DNA of 64,000 nt, taken from contig WELA01007798.1 of NCBI GenBank assembly GCA_009602735.1, positions 312,089-376,088 on the forward strand, read 5' to 3'. Position 1 is the stretch's first letter. Each line of letters begins with the position of its first letter. Of the stretch, positions 21,576 to 32,478 are shown piece by piece. The notes below the pieces were generated by a model. It worked only from the letters and a program-made list of their open reading frames with translations. It had not been told where the DNA came from and did not search any database. Position numbers and translations under genes: made by a program. The DNA is from Mesotaenium endlicherianum (lineage: Eukaryota; Streptophyta; Zygnematophyceae; Zygnematales; Mesotaeniaceae).

Positions 21576-22560
21576 CTACACCGCACAGCTCGACGAGCGT
21601 CCCGGCGGCATTGTCCTTGTCGAGCTCTTCGCCGGCATTTCGACAGGGTTGCCGGCCACCCTGCAGGCTGGCATCCCGTACGTCGGTACGTCTACGTGGA
21701 CCCTGATGGCGAGGCGCAACAGATCGCCCGCAGGCAGATGGCCTTGTGCCACGAGCGTTACCCGGACCTCTTCCCTGAGCACGCCTTCTACCGCGCCCAG
21801 ACTGACTAGCCCATGGACATCGGCGACATTACAGCCGAGCACATCACGCGCCTCGGGCCGTTCGACCTCATCATTGCTGGCTAGGTGTGCCAGGGCTTCT
21901 CCATAGCGGGACGGGGCGGCGCGCTCGATGACCCGCGTACGGCCTTGTTTTGGCACCTGCTCTGCGTCCTCATCAAGGTTGAGGACCGCCAGCCGCCGCA
22001 CACGCTTGCCTGGGTATTGGAGAACGTGGCTGTCCGCCACAATTCTTGGCCCAACGTCAGCGCCAACGTTTCCCTCTGCAGGAGCTACATATATTGTGAG
22101 GCAGTCGTGGACGCCGCCCAGATCGATTCCTTTGCGCATCGTGTGCGTGCTTACTTCACCAACCTGGCCATGCCAGGCACGCTTCAGGCATTGGCGGCCG
22201 CACATCCACGCCACACGCGCAACGTTGACTCCATCCTCGACGTGGCGCGCCTGGCCCAGCTCGTGGTTGCCCTTTTGCATCCATCTCAGGCCCAGTGTGA
22301 GGTTCTCTACAACGTCACGAGGGCGCTCCCTACGTTCATGAGTCGCTACAACAGCGCGGCCTGCGTGGGCGGCCAGCGCGGCACGATCATTGACCTCCAA
22401 ACCGTCATGTTCCAGCGGCCCCGTGCCGCGGAGATAGAGCGAGCGATGGGCTTCCGTGCGCACATCACACAGGTGGACGGCATCACCGAGGTCAACCGCG
22501 TGCATCTCCTTGGCCAGGCTATCAATGCCAACGTCTTGACGTGGCTTGTCCTGCAGACAC
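21576..22560 (+). pseudogene. Element H cytosine-5 DNA methyltransferase-like region (fossil)
   Basis: Motifs in the canonical order of C5 methyltransferases: ELFAGISTGLPATLQAGI (about 21620-21675) is motif I, the S-adenosylmethionine site; YVYVDPDGEAQQIARRQM (about 21690-21745) is the next acidic segment; CQGFSIAGRGGALDDPRTA (about 21888-21945) is motif IV with the catalytic cysteine; VLENVAV (about 22013-22035) is motif VI; and ERAMGFRAHIT with RVHLLGQAINANVLTWLV (about 22438-22553) are motifs IX-X. Such enzymes add methyl groups to cytosine in DNA. The region lies between protease and RT on the same strand inside element H, so it belonged to the element rather than to the host. Subfamily is not settled; motif order is MET1/DNMT3-like rather than rearranged DRM-like. 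It is broken and treated as a fossil. Confidence 0.85.
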
Positions 22561-22899
22561 AGGCCCTAACTCCCCTGTACGCCCAGCTCGTTTACCTGAG
22601 ATGGACCAGTCCTACGACGTTATGGACTGAGATCCCGCCGACGACGGCCGCGCCTTGCCTGGTACGTCCTGGCATTCCTAGCGCGAGGGTTCGGCTTCCT
22701 AGCAGCCGCTTGCGCCGCTACCTGGTCCTAGTCCTGGTTTGCTTGGGGTGGGAAGGAGGAGACAGGAGTCCTCATAGCGACCCAGGGTGTTTTGCTCCCC
22801 ATTTTGTTTTCCACGTTCTCAGACACCGACAGGTGGTGCAGCGCAGCTGGCAGCAGCTGTCGAGGAGGAGGCACCCAAGGCAGGTCAAGCGCAGCCAGT

Positions 22900-23880
22900 T
22901 GCAGGACAGGTGACGCCTGCAGCCCCATAGATCATGCCAGCAGCAGGGCAGGAGATGTTAGCTGCAGCGCAGAAGTCACCACCAGCTGTCCCTACTTGGA
23001 AGCTGGGAGGGACTCTTACTGAGGCACAGGCTGCTCTGCTGACGGCATTGCTGGATGCACGCCGCAGTGCCAGCATTGTCAGCGGCATGCACAATTCTGG
23101 TCGCTACAAAGGCAACCCTATGAGGATACGCCTGTAGACGAACGTGCCCATCTTCCAGAAGCGCTATTGCTACAGCCGCTTTGGGGACAACCTGATTAGC
23201 ACGCTGACAGGCAAGCTAGAGGAGTGCCAGCTTATTCATGAGTCTGCCTCCACCTACGTTGCGCCCAAAGTCATGCCAGCTAAGAAGGAGGTCTTAGGCA
23301 ACTGGTGTGAGAAGAGGATGTGCGGTGACTATCGTAAGCTTAACGCGGTCACTGACTAGGAAAAATTCCCTATGCCGACCCCTGACAAGATCTTCAATGA
23401 CATCGGCGCTTGTACTTGGTTCTTGGTGCTGGATTTGAGGCAGGGCATCAACCAGATACCTATCGCGGAGGCGAACCAGCATAAGACGGCGTTTTGGGAA
23501 TTGCAGCGTCTCTACGAGTGGAGGAATATGCCCTTCGGCTTGAAAAACGCTCTTGCCACCTTCCAACGAGTCATGGATAATGAGTTGGCAGGACTCTCCT
23601 TTTCCCGGCGCTACATCAATCGCGTGCTCGTCTTCAGTAAGACGCTTGAGGAGCACGCGGCGCACATTCTTGCAGTCCTGGACCGCTTGGAGGCCGTCGG
23701 GCTCAAGTGTTATCGGAGCAAGTGCACCTTTGAGACCTGGGAGGTGGAGTACCTCGGGCATCTTCTGTCTCCCAGTGGTTTGGCTCCTCAGCTGGCCAAA
23801 ATCTCGGCCATCACGGGCATCCAACCGCTGAACGACCTCTCGCAATTGAGGGCCTTCCTTGGCATCGCCAACTACTATCG
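22900..23880 (+). pseudogene. Element H reverse transcriptase (fossil)
   Basis: Ty3-type RT: CGDYRKLNAVTD (about 23320-23358), FLVLDLRQGINQIPIAE, NMPFGLKNALATFQRVMDN (about 23527-23583), [35 protein letters not shown] and LRAFLGIANYYRRFVPG (about 23850-23898). The upstream part contains KLEECQLIHES and ASTYVAPKVMPAKKE, the usual lead-in. It copied element RNA into DNA. Confidence 0.85.
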
Positions 23881-24470
23881 CCGCTTTGTGCCTGGGTTGA
23901 GCGAGCGGCCCAAGCCGCTCAACGACTTGCTACGCAAGGGCGTTGCCTACGTGTGGGGACCAGAGCAGCAGGCGATGTTTGACAAGCTCAAGGAGCTATC
24001 GGTGAGCGCCCCAGTACTACGGCGGCCCGACTATCAGTGGCCCTTCATCCTCCACACCAACTGGTCGCAAGCCTGCAACCAGGGCTTGGAGCAGTGCTGG
24101 TGCAGGAGCATGACGGCTTCGAGCATGTGGTGGCGTACACCAGCCGTAGCAACAACCGTGCCAAGGGCAACTACGGCTCCTATGAGGGGGAGTGCCTGGC
24201 AGCGGTGTGGGCGATTGTACATTTCAGGCACTATCTCTACGGCACCCACTTCCGCTTGGACACCGACCATCAGCCACTTAAGTGGCTCATGACGTCGAAG
24301 CGCTTGACAAGCAAGTATGCACGGTGGGCGCTCATCTTGCAGCAGTACACCTTTGACGTGCATCATCGTCCCGGGTCAACGAACCTGGACGCAGACGGCC
24401 TCAGTCGCAACCCGTTGCCCCCTTTGCAAGACCTCACGGTAGCCCGCCACGGTGAGGATGAGCCAGTGGC
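23881..24470 (+). pseudogene. Element H RNase H (fossil)
   Basis: The region carries the connection WGPEQQAMFDKLKELSVSAP, then AVLVQEHDGFEHVVAYTSRS, GECLAAVWAIVHFRHYLYG, FRLDTDHQPLKWLM and FDVHHRPGSTNLDADGLSR (about 24345-24405), the standard Ty3 RNase H ending. From 24037 the reading is open into integrase. Confidence 0.85.
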
Positions 24471-25890
24471 CTGGCACGCGGCGGTATTCCTAGCCTTCAC
24501 CGTTGACGGCGACGTGCGGCCCGCAGGGCTCACTAGCCTAGACATGGTGATTGTCACCACTCGACGACTGGCCTTGGCAGCAGCTGGGGAGCAGGACAGC
24601 TGGCAACGCGGGCCCAAGGACGTGTGGTACGACGCCCTGGTATTGCAGTGCATCATGGCCAAGGAGTTGGTCCCAGGCATTAGTGCGCGCGAGCGTGACC
24701 GCGTCCTCAATCGCAGCCGGGACTTCGTCTTCATGGAGGGGCGCATGCGGCAAGTGATGGCGGACGACTCTGTCCTGGTGGTCCTTGAGCCTGCTAAACG
24801 CAGCCACTTGGTGCAGCGTGTGCACAAGACGCTTGGACACTTTGGTGTTAAGCGCACTCTCAGCCTCCTCCAAGCTGAGTACTGGTGGCACGGCATGACT
24901 AAGGTCGTCGCCGACGTTGTTAGCAGCTGCACACTTTGCGACTGGGTGCGCTTGAGCTTCACAGCCCACACCGTCGCTCTCAGCCCTGCCCCTATTCAGG
25001 GGTTGTTCTACACGTGGTCGCTCGACTTGGCTGGGGAGCTGCCCAAGTCTCGCGGAGGCAACCTCTACGTCTTTGTGATGATGGAGCACATGTCCAAGTG
25101 GATCGAGCTTGTGCCGTTGCCCAGCAAGGCCACTGAGGGGATTGCTCAGGCTTTCCTCAATCAGGTCCTTAGTCGCTTTGGCGGCTGCGCTGAGGTCCTC
25201 ACTGACCAAGGCAAGGAGTTCAAGGGCAGCTTTTGGAAGCTGCTAAAGCATTCAATGATGGACCACCGCACCACCTCCCTCGACCATCCCCAAGCCGACG
25301 GCCTCGCAAAGCGCATGGTGCAGACCGTCAAGCTTGGGTTGCGAAAGTATTGCCTGGCCCACGATAGCACCCATCGGGACGACTTCCTTCCATGGTTGGC
25401 TATGGGGTACAGGTTCAATACGCAGGCCTCCTTGGCCTCGCATTCCCCCTACTTCCTTCTCTACGGCCGACAGCCGGTCCTGCCCGCAGCAGCCAGGACC
25501 GTGGCCGAGATTGATTTGGACTTGGACAGTCCCGAGACGTGGAGCGCTTTTATCAAGCAGCATGCACAGCTCTTTCAGCGCTTGATGCCTTTGGCCATGG
25601 ACAACCTCATCATTGCTCAGCACCGCGACACATTGAGGTATGCCATGACCCATGGAGGAGCCTATCGCTCGCGAGTGTTGCAATTCTCCGCAGGTGACTT
25701 TGTGTACCTTCGACGCCAGACGATGAACACCCTCGACACCAGCAGCTCGCCCGTCATTCTACGCGTCAGGCGTGTCTTGGCGTCAGGAGTTCTGGAGCTG
25801 GAAGGCGCAAATGGCCGTCTTCACAAGGACCACACGAAAAATTGTGGACCATGCCACCTTCCTAATCTTGACATCAAGCTTCGTCCCCGT
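24471..25890 (+). pseudogene. Element H integrase (fossil, long open reading)
   Basis: Part of a 687-residue open reading (24037-26100). HKTLGHFGVKRTLSLLQAEY with CTLCDWVRL (about 24820-24955) is the HHCC zinc region. SLDLAGELPKSRGGNLYVFV, EVLTDQGKEFKGSFW and SLDHPQADGLAKRMVQTVK (about 25018-25330) form the DDE-type core. FSAGDFVYLRRQ and GVLELEGANG follow as the C-terminal region. Presence of a DDE integrase, not a tyrosine recombinase, places H with the Ty3-like elements despite its split repeats. Confidence 0.87.
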
Positions 25891-25899
25891 GACGCACGG

Positions 25900-26100
25900 C
25901 CACCCAAGGACTGGGTGTGCCAGATTTGCCACAGCCCGGGCCAGGAGGCCAGGATGCTGCTCTGCGACAGCTGGAACCTCGGCTTCCACATCAATCGCCT
26001 TGACACGCCGCTGGCCCGCGTGCCAGCTGGCGACTGGTTGTGTAGCGACTCCAATGCGTTAGCTTTAGACTGCGATCACAGCCCATCAGCTGGTGGCTGA
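25900..26100 (+). pseudogene. Element H PHD-like finger at the pol C-terminus (fossil)
   Basis: DWVCQICHSPGQEARMLLCD followed by GFHINRLDTPLARVPAGDWLC (about 25909-26043) follows the PHD-finger layout: C-x2-C, then MLLCD, a G-x-H, the PL..VP.GDW.C ending. PHD fingers bind histone tails, so in this place, where chromoviruses carry a chromodomain, it could have guided integration. The reading ends at 26100, 12 bases before the first Y repeat. Confidence 0.75.
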
Positions 26101-26112
26101 GAGCTGGGGGGG

Positions 26113-26249
26113 AAATTAAAACATTTGACTCTTGACTGTCGTTTGGTTATAAAGCCACATGTATGATGGCCTTTATTGCAGCAAAGCCTTCTTACATATT
26201 ATGCATTGCTAGTGTTGATGATACGCACCCGACCTCCTACCGCACGACA
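26113..26249 (+). repeat. Element H repeat part Y, first copy
   Basis: Runs from AAATTAAAACATTTGAC to CCGCACGACA and matches 27257-27391. It begins directly after the G-run that follows the pol stop. It holds a TATA-like GTTATAAAGCC; the second copy has GCTATATAGCC and a preceding AATAAA. Confidence 0.85.
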
Positions 26250-26251
26250 GC

Positions 26252-27391
26252 TGTCATAATTTACTAAGTTGAGGTTGACGTACAAAACCACGCTCTACGT
26301 GTGTGAACCATGAACCTAGGAAGACCAACTTTGCATTGACTTTATGCATCCATATGTTGACCTTCTTCAGATTTTCAAGTCATCAAAGTTGTCAAAGCAT
26401 CTTCCGAATGGCACCGGTTTCGCGTCATTTGGTTAATTATCCAGCGAGATAGACGCGATCTCGTCCGCACCCCTTTTGGCACCTAGCGGAATCACACCAA
26501 ATGGCCAACTTGAGACTCAATGCACCCAAAGGTGACAATGTTGACTATTCGTGACCCTAAGGACCCTTGGCTTTGTGCGCACAAATCCGCAAGCCCATTA
26601 GACTACATAAGTCTTGCATTTCCATATTATACGTGCATCATTGAGGCTTTAAGTCAGTGCCTGCATCACCTATCCCTAGAGGAAGCTTCCTCAAGTTCCA
26701 GATTCACTTTTGAGGCGCTATCTACGTAAAACCACCCAAGGTAAACTCCACCAATGAGAGACACTTACCATACTTTATGAGCTTTGCTTTGATTGGTTTG
26801 AGTTATGCTTAGCCTATGGAAAGCTAGCACATGCCTTGTACACGTTAGTGGACATAGGAGAGCCTCCTAAAATGACTACATGCATTGGATCCGCCGCATA
26901 CGACGCCGGGTTTCCAGGATTATAAGTACTAGAGATGTCCTTAGAGGAACATCTTTTTAGAAGTCCCATTATGCCAGTTGTAAGTCACATAGATTATCAG
27001 TAAAGCTTACACTTTTATCTCTCGTGTTTCCAGGACCACTTAGTCTCTCTCTTGTGAAGAGCAAGCCTTGCTGGCTTCCAATCACTAGAAGAACTTCACA
27101 AGTGGTGAGCAAAGTCACAGCTTATACCCTCTACCATAGGATTACTCTTGAAGATCATGATGTGCTTCTAGTGATCTTTTGGGCCAGACTTCATTAGTTC
27201 TTTTCCTACCAGATTACAGTCTTGAGGTGCTCACTCTGGAGAGTACACACTCCTTAATAAAGACATTTGACTCTTAACTGTCGTTTGGCTATATAGCCAC
27301 ATGTATTATAGCCTTCATTGCAGCAAACCCTGCTTACATATTATGCATTGCTTGTGTCAATGATACGCACCCGACCTCCTACCGCACGACA
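26252..27391 (+). repeat. Element H right repeat (full X plus Y, 1140 bp)
   Basis: Begins TGTCATAATTTAC and ends CGCACGACA, the TG...CA form, then the ATGT duplication. It is joined to the first Y copy by only two bases (GC at 26250-26251). Confidence 0.88.
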
Positions 27392-28540
27392 ATGTGCATT
27401 GATTATCGCGCGTTAAACAATATAACGGTCAAGAACCGCTATTCGTTGCCTCGCATTGATGATTTGTTTGATTTGCTGCAGGGGGCATGCGTGTTCTCCT
27501 GGCTTGACTTAGCCCAAGGCTATCATCGGATAGGAATCACACCAGAAGATGTCCCCAAAACGGTGTTTCGTACGCCTATTGGGCACTTTCAATACAAAGT
27601 CCTAAGTTTTGGACTCACCAACGCACCAGCAACATTCCAAAGTACGATGTACGATTTGTTTAAACCTTACTTGGGGAAATTTGTCCAGGTTTACCTCGAC
27701 AATATCCTCGTCTATTCAAAGACCAAGGACAAGCATTACAAGCACCTCGAGTTGTTGTTGCAAATCCTTTGTGAGCCACACCTGTATGCTAAGCTAAAGA
27801 AATGTTCCTTCCTAAAGGATGAACTTTTGTTTCTCACATATAGAGGGTTCAAAACGGGTGCACCCTGACCCAGCCAAAATAGGGTGCGTCGCTGACTGGC
27901 TTGTCCCGGAAGATGTACATACTGTACGTTCATTCCTTGAGTTTGCTAATTGCTTTCGTAAATTTATGCAAGAATGTTCAGTGATGGCCGCGCCACTCAC
28001 TGCTCTGACAAGGAAAGATAAGTCGTTCATTTGGGATGAGAATACGCAACATGCGTTTGAGTGCGTTATGTATGAACTTACTAATGCGCCACTTCTTTCA
28101 TTAGCCGATCCCGACTTGCCTTACGAGGTAGTCACCGATGCGTCTGGTGTTGGAATAGGGACTATTTTGCTGCGGGCAAGCAAGCTTATCAGTTTTGAGA
28201 GTCAAAAGCTGCCACCTGCGGAACAAAATTACTTAACGACAGTGCAGGAGCTCTAGGCAGTGATACACGCTTTGAAAATTTGGCGATGATATTTGGAAGG
28301 CTGCAAGGGTTTGACAGTGGTTACAGACTACTGCCCAAATACCTTCTTTCTAATTCAGCCAACGCTATTGAGGAGAAAAACGAGATGGTCAGATTTCTTG
28401 CAATGATTCCACTTTGAGTGGGCATATTGCCCAGGCCGCGACAATGTTGCTGATCCTCTGAGTCGTATTCCCCATCACCACTTAATGTTGGGGACTGTTT
28501 CTAGCTTGCGAGAACAATATGGTCAGGTTTCGAGGGCGGC
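27392..28540 (+). pseudogene. Element G RT (rest) and RNase H (fossil)
   Basis: Resumes G directly after element [57 protein letters not shown] (27392-27860), the thumb region VRSFLEFANCFRKF and the RNase H segment VVTDASGVGIGTILL (28130-28175). Worn in a few places. Confidence 0.85.
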
Positions 28541-28599
28541 CACCCTTGATTCCGCTGTACCCCCCAAGACGTCTGACCGCAACTAGCCTGGTGACGCGG

Positions 28600-30115
28600 G
28601 CACAGCCAAATTGGATAGCATGCACAACTCGAAAGTCCTTGACCTGCGTCAACTATTTCACGAGAACTATCTCAAAGATACATTTTTCCTAGATCTCCAG
28701 GGTACTGGCTTGAACGGTGTAGCCGTAACGATAGACAGTGTGGATAAAAGGGAAGAACACTCAAGCTATTTGTTTGAGGACGGCTTTCGGTCGAACAATG
28801 GGCGCATTGCTGTCTCAAAAGGCCGAGTAAGACATGTGCTACTACGCGAAGCGCATGACTCTCCTTACCACACACGCTTTGCGCCGAGGGTACATTTGGC
28901 CGTTCCTCAAGGTTGATGTTGTCAAGTACATCGTCCACTGCACAACATGTCGGAGAAATAAGCCAAGCAATACGTTGCAGGCTGGGAAGTTGCAACCTTT
29001 GGAACTTGCATGTGCTCCTTGGGAAAGCATAAGCCTCAACTTTGTCGTGGAATTGCCTACCATCGATAGAGGACACAATGGGGTGTTAACGATCGTGAAT
29101 CGTTTCACTAAGATGGTGCACTTTGTGGCCACTACACCATTGCTTGATGCAGTCGAGACCGCGCGTCTTTTTATGGATCATGTGTTCAAGTTGCATGGCA
29201 TGCGGAAGGAAATCATAAGTGATCGTGACAGCAGATTTACAAGCCACTTCAGGCAGAAAGTTTGCTCGCATTTCGGCACGAAGCTTAAGATGTCCACGAG
29301 CTTCCATTCTCGGATCGATGGTCAAAAAAAACAACTGAACCGCGTTCCGCAACAAATCCTCAGGCATTATGTGAATTGTTGCCAAAACAACTGGGACACC
29401 CTCCTTTCAGTCGCAGAGTACGCAGTAAATAATGCTTATCAGGAAAGTGTTAGAGAAATACCGTTTCTTCTAACTATGGGAGACATCCGCACACTCCTCT
29501 CACGCGTACGGTACCGGGTGAGGCGGGGATGTCAACCATGAAAGTGCCTAGTGCACGCCTATTTGTCCATTCACTTAAAGAGGTGCACAAAAACGCAAAG
29601 CTGGCTTTAGCCGCTGCTCCAGATCAACAGAAAACGTTTGCTGACACGCACAGGATTGAGTTAAATTTTCAAGTTGGCAATAAAGTACTTTTGCAAACTA
29701 AAAATCTCCAGTGCATTCAGGAAAGCGCAAGCTTTTGCTTCGCTGGGTAGGCCCTTTTATTCTTATCGCAAAGGTTGGAGCTGTTGCATACCGACTGGAT
29801 TTGCCTAAATCCATGGGGCGAACGCATCCTGTGTTCCATGTCAGTTCACTGAAGCTGTTTAGGTCCGATGGCCGCTATCAGCCGCAAGCACTCTTTTGAT
29901 CAAATGGCTTGATCACAATTCCAGTTGGAACTCGTACAAACCTCAGGACAAAATCATACTTAATTGTAAGGACCTGGTTCAACAGTATTGGTTACGATGG
30001 GCTTCTGCTTAGAAGCTCTGCGCCGAGGCAAGTGTGCTACCAAGCGCTCTTCGTAAGCCATGGAACAAACGCAAAAGAGACGCGGCCAAATAATCGCTCT
30101 TCTTCGCCACTCTGA
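28600..30115 (+). pseudogene. Element G integrase and chromodomain-like tail (fossil)
   Basis: Linker with LKDTFFLDLQGTG (28670-28710), zinc region with YIVHCTTCRRNKPS (about 28925-28970), and core with EIISDRDSRFTSHF (29208-29250) and STSFHSRIDGQ. Then RWVGPFILIAKVGAVAYRLD and HPVFHVSSLKLF (29740-29860). After 29899 the DNA reads KWLDHNSSWNSYKPQD in one frame, resembling the end of a chromodomain. Fossil. Confidence 0.82.
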
Positions 30116-30219
30116 TGATGCATAGTCCAATCGCTCACCAGTGTTTTCCGCTATTCACGGCTAGTATCAGCACATTCAAACTTGAAAGAAGGACACTTAA
30201 CGAGCACATTAAGTTCTTT

Positions 30220-30233
30220 TAAGGGGGGAGGAA
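30220..30233 (+). other. Element G polypurine tract
   Basis: AAGGGGGGAGGAA directly before the 3' LTR, the usual second-strand primer site of LTR elements. Confidence 0.85.
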
Positions 30234-31147
30234 TGTGACGAGCTGAGCTTTTTATGTGTATTTGGGACGTTTTCCCGATTACCTAAAATACGTTATACTA
30301 TTTATCATACATTATTTGCTGAATGATTGCATCACATTGAATTAATTGCCACATGCATGTGCCGATCAATTCCCGATCGATTGACGAAACGATCTTGATA
30401 CTATTGCAAAAAGCGTCGTAAGTAATTCGACTACTTCGCAGAAGTACAACATAATTATTTATAAAGTTATTTCAATTAGTTATGAGATGATAACTAGATT
30501 AATCATTGTTTGATAAAGTTATTTTGATCGTGATTATTTTGGATAATGCACAGTTACGGATTTCGGATTTACGACCAGTCTTTAATACGAACAAACAGTC
30601 GTAAAAGTCAAACGACACATAATATGCAAAGCGACTTTGCATCCGAGCGGATTCAAACCCGCGACCTGTCGTTTGAAACGTTCACTCCGAATCGATTGGC
30701 GAAGTAGATTTTATAACTACCGATTCATGACAAAAAGCATATTTACGCGACTCCGCGAACAGTCGCAACTTTTTAAAAAGTTGCGAGAACGCAAAAACGC
30801 CCGTTTGGCGCAAAACGGTGTTTCAGAAAGCGTCGAAAAGTCTTGAAACGGGCAAACGGCTCATTTCGAGCATTTAGCCAAAATGGATCGTACCCCTTTG
30901 CCTTTTTTTATTGACAAGAACTAGTGCCCTAGGTGGTGACTGCAAGCACTCCAGCGCCTCACGTCGTGCAGGTATAAATACCTGCAGAGTCATTGTGAGG
31001 GCAACTTTCACAAGCACACATTCTACGTTCATTTTTGCTTTCTCGAGGATTTGTCAATTTGCACAAGTATATAGGTTTTTTCTCCACGTCATCTAAATAT
31101 TCCTCGAACACCGAGAAAAGATCCTCTCGAGAAGCAGAAATGTTACA
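30234..31147 (+). repeat. Element G 3' LTR (914 bp)
   Basis: Starts TGTGACGAGCTGAGC, ends ATGTTACA, and is followed by ACAGC, the target duplication. It aligns with 10439-11349. Confidence 0.9.
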
Positions 31148-31152
31148 ACAGC

Positions 31153-31984
31153 TGCTCCGCAAAGCAAATCACCCTCGAACCGATGGGCAAACTGTAAGAA
31201 CTAACCGAATTCTGCAAGAGGTGCTGAGAGCATATGTTAACCAAACATAAGATAATTGGAATTACCTGTTGCCTCAAATTCAGTTTGCGGTCAATAGCGC
31301 GGTGCTCGCGTCAACAGGAAAGACTCCATTCGAACTCAGTTTGGGTAGAGTTCCTAAGTCTCTTTCAGATATACTAGGGGAGTCTTTAACTCACCGTGAG
31401 GAGAAATACAATCTGGTTTCTCTCCACTTCATTCAGGATTTTCCTAACACACTCTCAGACTCCAACACAATCTGCACAAAGTCCAGGAAAATCAACAAAA
31501 ATGCGCTAATCAACATTGTCGGGAGCCGACATTTTCAAAGGGGAATTTGGTCAAACCGCATTCTCAACATTTGTACTTGCCTTGTGTGGTCAAGAAAAAA
31601 CATGGTTCGGTGTGGGCCGGTCCATGTTCAGTGATGCGCTGTATCGGTTAGAATGCTTACAAACTGAACATGTCAGCGGAAAACAAGAGTCCCCCAGTCT
31701 TTAATGACTCATTCCTGGAATCGTACATCAAAGGTGACGCACTGTTCACAGGTCAGTTACCTGTCCAACCGGGCCTCGTCCCTGCCGTCTGGGAAGGTGA
31801 CCCTGAGGAATATGAGATTGATGAGGTTTTAGAAGCTCGTTCTGTCCGTCGATCATCAAAATATGTCATAAAATATCTGGTCAGATGAAAGGGTTTCAAT
31901 GCCTGTGGCGACACCTCGGAATTGAAGGACCATTTGACCAATGCCAAAGGGGCGTTAAAATGTTTCTACCTTTGGGAGGCTAGG
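31153..31984 (+). pseudogene. Element A integrase end and chromodomain (fossil)
   Basis: Continues element A after [61 protein letters not shown] (31180-31385), then the chromodomain region [20 protein letters not shown] (31807-31866). Matches element C residue by residue in long runs. Ends at the insertion of B. Fossil. Confidence 0.85.
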
Positions 31985-32478
31985 TGTAGTGAATCAGTAC
32001 TTAGTGAAATATAATACTTTATCTATTCAAGACAAGGATCTTTGAACACAAGTGGTAGCTTCTTGAAAGAGAGATGGCTTCTTGAAAGTTAATATATTTC
32101 TGGATTTTGGCAAGTACAAGAGTGATTCTGGAATGTCTTTCTATGTTCTAGCTCTTGTTTATATACTTGCTAAATAAGTAATTTCTAGGAAGGTGTATGT
32201 TGATGTGTTGGCACCCAACACATCCCAAAACTTGCCACCTATTTCTAGAATAAAGTACACATGTCCTTTTGACCTAAAAATGGCACATTTGACTTTGGCC
32301 ACGTGGAGTTCTTCTAGGTCTTTCCTCTAACTTTGAAAATGCCTAAAGAAGGTTCAAAGAACATGAACCAAGTCACTAGAGTACCTATTCACACTTAACT
32401 CCACACAATACTACTCCAAATATATTTGAAAGCATTAAAGTATATGCAAACTAATATATAATAACTCAAATCACTACA
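31985..32478 (-). repeat. Element B 3' LTR
   Basis: On the plus strand runs TGTAGTGAATCAG...TCACTACA. It has a TATATAAA string in the element's orientation (near 32160-32170). Matches 46123-46626, 48775-49271, 62923-63425 and 63426-63928. Confidence 0.9.

Larger units (their letters stand above)
14435..27391 (+). mobile_element. Element H: GC-rich Ty3-type retrotransposon with a DNA methyltransferase region and split terminal repeats
   Basis: Inserted in the RT of G with a 4-bp duplication ATGT (14431-14434 and 27392-27395). Repeat part X (about 990-1005 bp) occurs at 14435-15427 and 26252-27256. Repeat part Y (about 137 bp) occurs at 26113-26249 and 27257-27391. The order is X, body, Y, GC dinucleotide, X, Y. 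The body (15428-26112) is far more GC-rich than its surroundings and holds gag, a low-complexity spacer, protease, a C5-methyltransferase-like region, RT, RNase H, integrase and a PHD-like finger. A G-run, GCTGGGGGGG, lies between the pol stop and Y. Copies of both X and Y differ by about 7-10 percent by eye. It is a fossil with roughly ten or more breaks, although its RT-to-PHD half is long and open. Confidence 0.85.
10439..31147 (+). mobile_element. Element G: old Ty3/gypsy chromovirus, split by element H
   Basis: Ends are TGTAACG at 10439 and GTTACA at 31147, flanked by the exact 5-bp duplication ACAGC (10434-10438 and 31148-31152). LTRs lie at 10439-11349 and 30234-31147. Parts in order: gag with a CCHC knuckle, aspartic protease, the start of RT, then element H (14435-27391), then the rest of RT, RNase H, integrase and a chromodomain-like tail, and a polypurine tract. 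The two LTRs differ at roughly one base in eight over the part I compared, so this is an old insertion. It is broken in many places (about ten or more). Confidence 0.9.

Noticed and set aside
21576-22560. The methyltransferase as a host gene
   Set aside because: It lies on the same strand between the protease and RT of element H, inside its terminal repeats, with the same GC-rich composition.
14435-27391. Element H as a tyrosine-recombinase (DIRS/PAT/Ngaro) element
   Set aside because: The repeat layout is similar, but integrase zinc and DDE-type segments are readable, and there is a target duplication; no tyrosine recombinase was recognised.
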